Positions 43,959 through 52,065 of a stretch of 64,000 nt of DNA are shown here, piece after piece; the first letter of the stretch is position 1, and the number at the start of each line of letters is the position of its first letter. The DNA lies in the NCBI GenBank assembly GCA_035549015.1, contig DASZRW010000130.1, positions 1-64,000 on the forward strand, written 5' to 3'. Position numbers and translations under genes: made by a program. The stretch is from JAFDZV01 sp035549015 (lineage in GTDB: Bacteria; Bacteroidota; Ignavibacteria; OLB7). Under the pieces are notes generated by a model that ran no database searches, was not told the origin of the DNA, and worked only from the letters and a program-made list of their open reading frames with translations.

Positions 43959-46805
43959 ATGAATCGCAGAGTTCTTCTTCTTACCGCGCCGTGCATTGCT
44001 GCGATAGTGATGTTTGGATTGCTTGCACCCGCGAACCTTCGCACCGTGGCTTCGCGCGATATTCACGACGAGGCCCGGAAGATCGCCGATGACGACGTGG
44101 CCGGTGCCGATGACGACCCCGCGGCACGCGGCGAGTGGGAGCATGCACGCCTGTGTGATCCGGCCACAGGGCTTGTTCCGCGCGGCATTCGCTCCGATGA
44201 GCTCGCGTATGCTGCGTCGTTGCCGCGCCGTGAATCGTTCTTCGGGAAGGGAACGGGCGTATCGGACTACGGGTGGACGCTGCGCGGCCCGTTCAACGTT
44301 GGCGGGCGTACGCGCGCGCTGGCGCTCGATGTACGGGGCGAGGACACGATGTTCGCCGGAGGCGCTTCCGGCGGGATGTGGCGCTCCACCAACGCCGGAG
44401 CAACCTGGACGCGCGTAACGCCGCGTGCCGCGATCTCCAGTGTTACCTGCATAACGCAGGATGTGCGTCCGGGAAAGGAAAATGTCTGGTACTACGGGAC
44501 CGGTGAAATCGTTGGAGGAAGCGCCTCGGCCGGCGGAGCCTACTTCAGCGGCGATGGAATCTTCAAGTCCACCGACGGCGGCCTTACGTGGAAGTCGCTC
44601 CTTGCCAGCCACACGCCGCAGACGTTCGACTCCTACAACGACTACGTCTGGCGTATCGCAACCGATCCGTCCGATTCCACGCACGACCGCGTGTACATGG
44701 CCACGTATGGCGCCATTACCGTCTCCACCGACGGCGGCACCACCTGGCGCAACAAGCTTGTGGGGAGCACTGCGAACTCCGCCTACACGGACATTGCCGT
44801 TGCCGGCAACGGCGTGGCGTACGCCACCATGAGCAGCGACGGACAGAGGAAGGGGATCTGGCGCACCGGTGATTACGGCGAGACATGGGTGAGCATCACG
44901 CCGGCGGCCTTTCCCGCGAAGTACAACCGCTTCGTCATCGGCGTCTCGAAGTCCAACCCCAACGTGGCCTACTTCCTCGGAGAGACGCCGGGTGCGGGGC
45001 ATGTCGGGCACGACTTCAAGGGGACGGCCAACTCTGCATCGTTGTGGAAATACACCTATGTGAGCGGCAACGGAACCGGCGCCGGCGGCACGTGGGAGGA
45101 TCGGTCCGCCAATCTTCCATCGTTCGGCGGATCGTTCGGTGATTTCAATCCACAGAGTTCCTACGATCTGCACTGTGTCGTATATCCGGCCGACGAGAAC
45201 AGCGTATTCGTTGGCGGAACCAATCTCTACCGATCCACGGACGGCTTCGCGAGCAGCACAGGTACCACGTGGATCGGCGGATACCGCGATGTTCCGCTGG
45301 ACAGCACCGTCCGTCTGCAGCTCGAGTATCCCAATCATCATCCGGATCAGCACTGGCTTCTCTTCTCAAGGACGAATCCCACCATCGCGTACACGGCGAG
45401 CGACGGTGGCGTGCATCGCACCGGCAACATCCTTGCAAACGAGGTTGCGTGGACATCGCTCAACAACGGCTACCTGACCACGCAGTTCTATTCGGTGGCG
45501 ATCGATCATGCAACCCAGGGGGATCAGTCGCTGGTGGGGGGGCTGCAGGACAACGGAACCTGGGGTACGAGGAGCGTCTCCGCAACGATGCCCTGGAACT
45601 GGCTCGGGAGCGGGGATGGATCGATCTGCGCGATTGCGGATAGTGGTACATCCTACTATGTCTCGAAGCAGGAGGGGAAGACCTATCGGGTGCTCGTGAA
45701 CGGCGACGGCTCGCTCAACACCTTTACCCGGGTGGACCCCGCCGGCGAATCGAACAACCTCTTCGTCAATCCGTTCGTGCTGGATCCGTCGGACAATCGC
45801 ATCATGTACTTCCCGGCCGGCAACCAGTTGTTCCGGAACAGCGATCTCACCCAGATCCCGCTTCTTGCAACCGATCGGGCAACAACGAACTGGTTCACCT
45901 ACACGCAGACGGCGATTGCGCCAACCGGGCACATCACTGCAGTCGGCGCGTCGCAATCGTTGCCGTCGCACAGGCTTTACTTCGGTACCGACAGCGGGCG
46001 CGTGTACCGCATAGACGGTGCCGACGCAGGCGATCCCCTGCCGGTCAACATCACGGCGGCCGGCTTTCCCAAGGGGCCTGCCTACGTGAACTGCATCGCC
46101 GTTGATCCGATGGATGGAAATCGCGCCGTCGTGGTCTTCTCGAACTATCTCGTGCAGAGTCTCTTTCTCACGACCGATGGCGGGGGCACCTGGACTGCGA
46201 TCGGCGGCAACCTGGAAGCAAATGCTTCCGGTACAGGCCCCGGCCCTTCCTGCCGCTGGTTCACCGTCCTTCATCGCATCGGTGGAACGGTCTACCTTGT
46301 TGGAACCAGCACGGGATTGTATTCAACAACGGTCCTGAACGGCGCCTCGACTGTCTGGTCGCTCGAGGGAGCGGAGACGATCGGAAACACGGTGGTGGAT
46401 ATGATCGATGCCCGCCAGAGCGACGGGTTCGTAGCCGTTGCGACGCACGGAAGCGGGATGTTCACAACAACCATCGCCCCGCTTGCCGTCGATGACGCAG
46501 CATCCAGCCGGAACGGGCTCACACTCACGGCGCCGGTCCCGAACCCGGTATCCACGGCCGCCCGCATCGATTTCACCCTGGAACCGATGCCGGGCACTGC
46601 ATTGCAGCAGGTCCGGCTTCTGCTCTTCGATCTCGCCGGGCATGCCGTTGGGAACCTTGTCGATGAGGCGATGCCGGCCGGAGCGCACAGCGCGTTCTTC
46701 GATCTTGCGGATTACCGATTCGCAATGCTGCCGGCGGGAACGTACTACTGCCGTCTCGAAGCGGGGGGGCGTTCGCTCACCCGCAGCATGACGATTCTGC
46801 GGTAG
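43959..46805 (+). CDS. Secreted BNR/sialidase-like beta-propeller protein with T9SS sorting domain
   Basis: A 948-residue exported protein. An N-terminal signal (MNRRVLLLTAPCIAAIVMF) precedes many VPS10/BNR-type propeller motifs: GGMWRSTNAGATWTRV, GIFKSTDGGLTWKSL, ITVSTDGGTTWRNK and LFLTTDGGGTWTAIGG. The last 80 or so residues form a type A T9SS sorting domain: LTAPVPNPVSTAARIDFTL, VRLLLFDLAGHAVGNL and the final LPAGTYYCRLEAGGRSLTRS. It should be moved across the outer membrane by T9SS and cell-attached or released. The ligand is unknown. This is the clearest T9SS cargo in the window. Confidence 0.9.
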   Translation: MNRRVLLLTAPCIAAIVMFGLLAPANLRTVASRDIHDEARKIADDDVAGADDDPAARGEWEHARLCDPATGLVPRGIRSDELAYAASLPRRESFFGKGTGVSDYGWTLRGPFNVGGRTRALALDVRGEDTMFAGGASGGMWRSTNAGATWTRVTPRAAISSVTCITQDVRPGKENVWYYGTGEIVGGSASAGGAYFSGDGIFKSTDGGLTWKSLLASHTPQTFDSYNDYVWRIATDPSDSTHDRVYMATYGAITVSTDGGTTWRNKLVGSTANSAYTDIAVAGNGVAYATMSSDGQRKGIWRTGDYGETWVSITPAAFPAKYNRFVIGVSKSNPNVAYFLGETPGAGHVGHDFKGTANSASLWKYTYVSGNGTGAGGTWEDRSANLPSFGGSFGDFNPQSSYDLHCVVYPADENSVFVGGTNLYRSTDGFASSTGTTWIGGYRDVPLDSTVRLQLEYPNHHPDQHWLLFSRTNPTIAYTASDGGVHRTGNILANEVAWTSLNNGYLTTQFYSVAIDHATQGDQSLVGGLQDNGTWGTRSVSATMPWNWLGSGDGSICAIADSGTSYYVSKQEGKTYRVLVNGDGSLNTFTRVDPAGESNNLFVNPFVLDPSDNRIMYFPAGNQLFRNSDLTQIPLLATDRATTNWFTYTQTAIAPTGHITAVGASQSLPSHRLYFGTDSGRVYRIDGADAGDPLPVNITAAGFPKGPAYVNCIAVDPMDGNRAVVVFSNYLVQSLFLTTDGGGTWTAIGGNLEANASGTGPGPSCRWFTVLHRIGGTVYLVGTSTGLYSTTVLNGASTVWSLEGAETIGNTVVDMIDARQSDGFVAVATHGSGMFTTTIAPLAVDDAASSRNGLTLTAPVPNPVSTAARIDFTLEPMPGTALQQVRLLLFDLAGHAVGNLVDEAMPAGAHSAFFDLADYRFAMLPAGTYYCRLEAGGRSLTRSMTILR

Positions 46806-47065
46806 CCGCACATTCAGGCCGGGGCCCGTTCTCGAACGCTCTTCGGCATGCGGGCAAGCGTCCGCCGTGACGCAGAGTGCATCCTGCGCATCCTGCCACG
46901 GGGGCGTTCTGCACCCTTTGAAAACCGGTCTGCGCACCCGTATTTTGATAAATCGGCGATGTTCCATATTGCCGAGTGGTACGTCTATCATATTCCGGAC
47001 CGGCACCGGACGAACCGCGTTGGGTGTCCGCGAACTGTCAGCCGAACCGGATCCAATCTGATATC

Positions 47066-48607
47066 ATGAAGTTCATCTCGTTCCCTCGCATCCTAGCATC
47101 GGCGTTTGCGCTGCTGCTTCTGCTTGCCGCTCGTGGCGTGGCCCAGCCTGCCGACAGCCTGCTTCTCGAGAATCTGGGACGTAACATCAACTCGACGTAC
47201 AACGATGTCGGACCGGTGATATCGCCGGACGGCAAGACGCTCTACTTCGATAGAACCGATCATCCGGACAACATCGGCAACGACGACATCTGGTACTCGA
47301 CGCTGCAGAGCGACGGCAGCTGGGCGCCCGCGAAGAATATCGGAACGCCGCTGAACAACTTCGACCACAATTTCGTCAGCACCGTCACGCCGGACGGGAA
47401 CACGTTGCTTCTGGGCAATGTCTACAATCCCGATGGCACCATGGGGCCGGGAGTCTCGATTGTTCACCGTACGCGCGACGGCTGGGGGAAGCCGCAGAAG
47501 CTCAACATCCGCAACTACTACAGCCGCGCCCTTTCGGCGAACTACTATCTGGGCAACGACGGCAAGACGCTCCTGATGGCGGTGGACAGGAACGATACAC
47601 GCGGCGATCTGGATCTGTACGTCAGTTTCCTCCGATCCAACGGTGAGTGGAGTGAACCACTGAATCTCGGGCCCGACGTCAACACCCGTGGCGCCGATCG
47701 CACACCGTTCCTCGCTGCCGACGGCGTAACGCTCTACTTCGCATCGGACGGCCGCGGTGGTTACGGCAGCAGCGATATCTTCGTCACCCGTCGGCTCGAT
47801 TCCACATGGCAGCACTGGTCTGCGCCGGAGAATCTTGGCCCGCCCATCAACAGCGAGGCGTGGGATGGATTCTTCACAATCCCGGCTTCCGGTGATTATG
47901 CCTATCTGGTTTCGGCGAAGAATTCGTTCGGCGAAGCGGATATCTTCCGTGTGCTTCTCCCGGAGCGGATGCGTCCGCATCCGGTGGTGCTCCTCTCGGG
48001 CCACGTCTACGACGCCGCAACCAAGAAGCCGCTGGATGCAACGATCACGTACGAGGGGAGCGGTCCCGGCGGGCGCGGCGGCACTGCGCGAACCGATCCA
48101 GCAACCGGTGCATATCGGGTCACGCTTCCTGCCGGAGCGAAGTATTCCTTCACAGCCACGTCCGACGGATACAGGCCCGATCATACATCGGTCGATCTGT
48201 CGAAGACCGCGACCTACCAGGAAACAACACACGACTTCTATCTCAAACCCGGCCCCAGGCCGGTCGCCGACGAGCCGATCGGTCCCATCGAGTTCGTTAC
48301 CGGAAGCACGCAGGTGAGCAGCACTGCGGCCAGTACGCTGGAACGTATCGCCACCAAGCTGAAGGCCGATGCTTCCGTGCAGGCGGAGGTTGCCGGGCAT
48401 ACCGACAACGTTGGGGACGAGAGCGCCAACCAGGCTCTCTCCGAACGGAGGGCCGAGGCCGTAGCGGCGTATCTCAGGAAGTTCGGCGTTCCCACCGATC
48501 AGATTACAACCCGCGGCTACGGCGAATCGCAGCCGATCGAAAGCAACGACACGGAAGCCGGGCGCCGAAAGAATCGGCGGGTTGTCGTCACAATCGTGGC
48601 CCGGTAG
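47066..48607 (+). CDS. PD40 propeller, carboxypeptidase-regulatory and OmpA fusion (PorE-like)
   Basis: A 513-residue exported protein. After the signal (likely cut after GVAQ) come WD40-like PD40 repeats (GPVISPDGKTLYFDRTDHP, PFLAADGVTLYFASDGRGG), then a carboxypeptidase-regulatory-like domain (LLSGHVYDAATKKPLDATI at about 310-390), and a C-terminal OmpA peptidoglycan-binding domain (EVAGHTDNVGDESANQALSE, GYGESQP). This is the order found in PorE of the type IX secretion system, except that PorE also has an N-terminal TPR part and is a lipoprotein. Related OmpA/PD40 proteins with other roles exist. Its position right after a T9SS cargo gene makes a secretion link plausible. Confidence 0.85.
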   Translation: MKFISFPRILASAFALLLLLAARGVAQPADSLLLENLGRNINSTYNDVGPVISPDGKTLYFDRTDHPDNIGNDDIWYSTLQSDGSWAPAKNIGTPLNNFDHNFVSTVTPDGNTLLLGNVYNPDGTMGPGVSIVHRTRDGWGKPQKLNIRNYYSRALSANYYLGNDGKTLLMAVDRNDTRGDLDLYVSFLRSNGEWSEPLNLGPDVNTRGADRTPFLAADGVTLYFASDGRGGYGSSDIFVTRRLDSTWQHWSAPENLGPPINSEAWDGFFTIPASGDYAYLVSAKNSFGEADIFRVLLPERMRPHPVVLLSGHVYDAATKKPLDATITYEGSGPGGRGGTARTDPATGAYRVTLPAGAKYSFTATSDGYRPDHTSVDLSKTATYQETTHDFYLKPGPRPVADEPIGPIEFVTGSTQVSSTAASTLERIATKLKADASVQAEVAGHTDNVGDESANQALSERRAEAVAAYLRKFGVPTDQITTRGYGESQPIESNDTEAGRRKNRRVVVTIVAR

Positions 48608-48709
48608 CACGGGAACTCACGAAAACGGTTATCATCCCGGGCACGGCCGCATCGTCGAGCGATCTCGAGAAGGCATGTGTCCTTATCCTCATTACGTACT
48701 GCACACGAC

Positions 48710-49477
48710 ATGAACATCTGGCAAACCCTTTCCGCTGCAATCGTGCACTCCGTGGCCCTTCCGGGTCTTCTCGTGGTGTCGTTGGCAGCGGTCGGCTGCA
48801 ATGGCATGAAGTCTCCCTCAACGGCTGGAGCAAGTGGAAAGCCGAAGATCATGATTGTTGGCGGCGACAGCGTCAGTTGGGGGCGCGTTTCTCCGGGGAC
48901 GCTGCAGCGCGAGCTGAAGATTGTAAACGTTGGCGGCGACACGCTTCGCATCTCGGACGTTCACCCAAGCTGTGGTTGTACAACCGCTCCCCTGGACAGG
49001 AAGAACCTCGGCCCCGGCGATACCGGCGTTGTCAAGATCTCGCTGGATGCGTTGAACCGCAAGGGTGATCTGCACAAGTCCATTTCCATCACCACCAACG
49101 ATTCCGCACGGCCGCGTATCGACGTTCCGCTGACAGCATTCGTGGTACGTGAGATGGAACTCTATCCGGACTTCTTCCCGGTGGTGGACAGCGCAAAGCC
49201 CGGTGTTGAGCGTGCTACCACGATCACCGTGCGGAACATCGGCGACAAACCGGTAAAGGTCGACGCGCCGTTCATGCAGAATGCGCCGGAGATGGTGGTC
49301 TGGTTCGACCAGACTGCGCCGAAGGAACTCGCCCCCGGCGACAGCATGAAGGTGACGGCCCATGTGAAGCCGATCAAGGCCGGCACCACATCCGCCGAGG
49401 TGATCTTCAACACCGACAGCAAGAACTCGCCGATACTGAAGGCCATGATAACCTGCACCGTGCGCGAGCAACGGTAG
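48710..49477 (+). CDS. DUF1573 lipoprotein
   Basis: A 255-residue lipoprotein (signal ending LAAVGC). The body has two DUF1573/ASH-like immunoglobulin folds: the first with SWGRVSPGTLQRELKIVNVG and HPSCGCTTAPLDRKNLGPGD, the second with RATTITVRNIGDKPVKV and APKELAPGDSMKVTAHVK. The HPSCGCT turn is the family's hallmark. DUF1573 proteins are abundant exported proteins of unknown role in Bacteroidetes. ATG 48710 places the lipobox correctly. Confidence 0.85.
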   Translation: MNIWQTLSAAIVHSVALPGLLVVSLAAVGCNGMKSPSTAGASGKPKIMIVGGDSVSWGRVSPGTLQRELKIVNVGGDTLRISDVHPSCGCTTAPLDRKNLGPGDTGVVKISLDALNRKGDLHKSISITTNDSARPRIDVPLTAFVVREMELYPDFFPVVDSAKPGVERATTITVRNIGDKPVKVDAPFMQNAPEMVVWFDQTAPKELAPGDSMKVTAHVKPIKAGTTSAEVIFNTDSKNSPILKAMITCTVREQR

Positions 49478-49485
49478 CCCATGCG

Positions 49486-50496
49486 TCATTCGGTGCCAGC
49501 AAGCGCGAGCACCGCTTCGTATACGGCTTCCAGGGGAATCGCCGCGAGAGTCTCTTCCTGTGCGGGCATCAACACGCGATGCCGGTCCGACAGTGGAGCG
49601 AATCTCGCGGCGTTTTCGTTGCCGGGGGGATAGAGCCCAACGCAGGGCCGATTGCGCGCCGACGCGATATGCACGATCGATGTATCCGGGCTGATCACCA
49701 CGCGTGCCCGATCCACTACGGCGGCAGCCTCGAGTATGCTGTCCGTTCTGACCGTTCGTGCCGTGCGCCGCGTTGTGCAGATCTCATCGGCCAATTCCCG
49801 GTCATCCGGCGCTGCCAGCACCACAACGTTGAATCGGCGGCTCAGCTCCCCGATCAGGGCACGCCACTTTTCCGGCGTCCAGTAGCGGGAGGGATCGCCG
49901 GCAGAGATATTGATTGCCACCATGCCATGTTCACCCGGGTCGAGCTGCTCATCCACGGCGCGGTACGCCGCCGTTGGGATTTCGAGCGTCGGGCGACGAC
50001 TGAACCGGCAGCCCGGTGCAAGCAGTTCCATGGGAGCAAGTGCGCTGTCCACGTAGTGGCCGGGGGGGAGGGGAACCGGCAGCTCCGAACCTCCCGCATG
50101 CGATCCGATGGCGGTCCTGTGGCCGATCATCCTGTGGGCATGAACGATTTCGGCCACGAGACGGGATGTCGTGGAGCGATGATCCTTGATATCGATATAG
50201 AGATCGAAGGCTGTAGCCCTCAACGTCGAGGCCAGGAACGGTATCTGGCGGAGCAGGCCGCCCGGAAGGGTGATCACTCTATCCACAACGTTCTGGGAGG
50301 ACGGGATAAGCGCCGATGCCTCCGAAGCGATTACCGTGAGGTGCGTTGCGGGGAACTGCGTTTTCAATGCATGAAACAGAGGAGTCGTCAGGATCATATC
50401 CCCGAGACGGCCCGGCTGGAACAGCGCGATGGTATCCGGAATGATCGTTTCGAGAGGCGGAAGGGCCTCCGGTGCACTGCGTCGCGGTTTGAGCAT
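49486..50496 (-). CDS. Family 9 glycosyltransferase
   Basis: A 336-residue heptosyltransferase-like protein: IALFQPGRLGDMILTTPLFHAL, AINISAGDPSRYWTPEKWRAL and VVISPDTSIVHIASARNRPCV. It resembles the enzyme at 22705-23829 in layout but not closely in sequence. The role is probably in lipopolysaccharide or surface glycan assembly. It stands alone, converging with the DUF1573 gene (nine-base gap). Confidence 0.85.
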   Translation of the reverse strand: MLKPRRSAPEALPPLETIIPDTIALFQPGRLGDMILTTPLFHALKTQFPATHLTVIASEASALIPSSQNVVDRVITLPGGLLRQIPFLASTLRATAFDLYIDIKDHRSTTSRLVAEIVHAHRMIGHRTAIGSHAGGSELPVPLPPGHYVDSALAPMELLAPGCRFSRRPTLEIPTAAYRAVDEQLDPGEHGMVAINISAGDPSRYWTPEKWRALIGELSRRFNVVVLAAPDDRELADEICTTRRTARTVRTDSILEAAAVVDRARVVISPDTSIVHIASARNRPCVGLYPPGNENAARFAPLSDRHRVLMPAQEETLAAIPLEAVYEAVLALAGTE

Positions 50497-50610
50497 TGCC
50501 GAAGATAACCACCGGAATCGAATGGCGTGTTTTCGCCCTCATGCATATCCCTGCATGCGAAGTGCTGCATCGGTCCGGACCGTGCTCGATATCGATCGGG
50601 ACGGCGGCGA

Positions 50611-50740
50611 AAATTTTTAGTCGCATCGGGAACAATCTCTCCGCTCGGCTGGTATTCTCCCATGAAATGACCGGGGCACCAACCCTCGGCGTTCAATTGA
50701 GCCTATGCAGTCAGGGGTGAACTGCATGGGCTTTTTATTT
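50611..50740 (+). ncRNA. Structured RNA-like element, copy 1
   Basis: An element of about 130 nt shared with 50948-51080. In order it has GTCGC, the conserved GGGAACAA (50628-50635), GTATTC (50652-50657), an outer pair TGAA/TTCA (50663-50666 with 50692-50695), a hairpin CCGGGG-CACCAAC-CCTCGG (50671-50689, one G-T pair), and a terminator hairpin (50701-50731) with loop CAGGGGTGA followed by TTTTTATTT. Stem sequences differ from copy 2 but pairing is kept. The loop CACC can pair with GGTG in the terminator loop. I do not recognise a known RNA family; it could be a small RNA or a riboswitch-like leader. Confidence 0.6.
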
Positions 50741-50947
50741 GCCGCTCCGGAAAAGGTAAACATCTACTTGAGTTGAAGTCCCTAACCGTTTGCGGCTTGT
50801 CTCGCGAACGTATTCACATCATAAGCTGCGGTATATGGTTGTGGCCGCCTGCATGCGATCGCGGTACGGCCAGGGGGGCCATGCTGCCATGCTGGGGGTG
50901 ATGGATCGGATTACGATATGTCCGAATCGCCATTCGCGGGGCCGGAT

Positions 50948-51080
50948 ATTTTTTCGTCGCCGATGGGAACAAACATGATGCGACGCGAGTATTCCTCTGT
51001 GAAGCTACTGAGACACCAACTCTCAGACTTCATTTCGGAACCGTACAGTCAGGGGTGAACTGTACGGTTTCTTTTTTTCT
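50948..51080 (+). ncRNA. Structured RNA-like element, copy 2
   Basis: The second copy, 337 bases after the first. CGTCGC pairs with GCGACG around GGGAACAA (50965-50972); GTATTC is at 50989-50994. TGAAG/CTTCA (51000-51004 with 51028-51032) encloses CTGAGA-CACCAAC-TCTCAG (51008-51026). The terminator CCGTACAGT-CAGGGGTGA-ACTGTACGG (51041-51067) is perfect and followed by a 12-base pyrimidine run of mostly T. It ends 212 bases upstream of the response regulator gene, so it may be a separate small RNA rather than its leader. Confidence 0.6.
51041..51080 (+). terminator. Intrinsic terminator of RNA copy 2
   Basis: Perfect 9-base-pair stem with a 9-base loop and then TTTCTTTTTTTCT. It is the clearest intrinsic terminator in the window. 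The matching one in copy 1 spans 50701-50740. Confidence 0.8.
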
Positions 51081-51292
51081 ACCACAATCCACGATTCCAA
51101 AGCTGCGTGCAGTGCGTGTGCGATGAAGCAAGGGGACTCTGCGAAGCACCGTATCCGCTTCCTTTATCCAAGTTCGCAAAATTCTCCCATGCTCCGTATT
51201 GCGTGAGACGCGCCAAGAACCTATTATTGAGCGTTTGCCGCGCGTAAAGCTGCGGCATGCATGGTCCTTCCCTCGCACCCTGCTTCATTCTC

Positions 51293-51973
51293 ATGAGAAT
51301 CCTTGTCGTCGAGGATGATATCAACATCGCGGACGTAGTCAGGCGCGGTCTCGTTGCGCAGCACTACAGTGTCGATGTTGCCCATGATGGCGCTGCCGGA
51401 TATGAGCTCGCTGCCACGAACGATTACGACCTCATTGTGCTGGACGTAATGCTTCCGAAAATGGAAGGAACGGCGGTCAGCCGTGCGTTGCGTTCTGAGG
51501 GGTATACCACACCGATTTTGATGCTGACGGCGTTGGGATCGGCTTCCGATGTGATTCACGGTCTCGATCAGGGAGCGGACGATTATCTCACCAAACCGTT
51601 CGACTTCGGCGTGCTTCTGGCACGTATCAGGTCGCTGACCCGGCGCACATCGGATCACCGCACATCCGAAATTCAGGTGGGCGATCTCGTAATCGACACC
51701 GCCCGGCGTTCGGTTGTTCGAAGCGGCAGCCCGGTGATGCTGACGGCAAAGGAGTTTGCGCTGCTGGAATACTTTGTTCTGAACAAGGGAAAGGTGCTTA
51801 CGCGCGAGGCGATCGGCGAACACGTATGGGACATCAACTTCGACCCTCGTTCGAATGTGATCGAATCGTTGATGCATTGTCTTCGGCACAAGATTGACAA
51901 GGGACACGGCAAGCCTCTGATCCATACGGTGCGTGGAATGGGATATCGATTCGACGATCAGCTGGTGAGCTGA
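51293..51973 (+). CDS. OmpR/PhoB-family response regulator
   Basis: A 226-residue DNA-binding response regulator. The receiver has the acidic pair in VVEDD, the phospho-acceptor Asp in LIVLDVMLPKMEG (about residue 51), the Thr in MLTALG and the Lys in YLTKPFD. The winged-helix output domain includes LTAKEFALLEYFVLNKGKVL and VRGMGYRFD. It is followed by two multidomain histidine kinases on the same strand (92 bases to the first), its likely partners. ATG 51293 matches the family start MRILVVEDD. Confidence 0.93.
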   Translation: MRILVVEDDINIADVVRRGLVAQHYSVDVAHDGAAGYELAATNDYDLIVLDVMLPKMEGTAVSRALRSEGYTTPILMLTALGSASDVIHGLDQGADDYLTKPFDFGVLLARIRSLTRRTSDHRTSEIQVGDLVIDTARRSVVRSGSPVMLTAKEFALLEYFVLNKGKVLTREAIGEHVWDINFDPRSNVIESLMHCLRHKIDKGHGKPLIHTVRGMGYRFDDQLVS

Positions 51974-52065
51974 CTCTGTTCCCTGAGCTGCGATGTTGTC
52001 TACCCCTGGCCCGGCTGCGAACTGCGACACACCCGCCCGGGCTTACACACGTCCTGAACCGCGGC

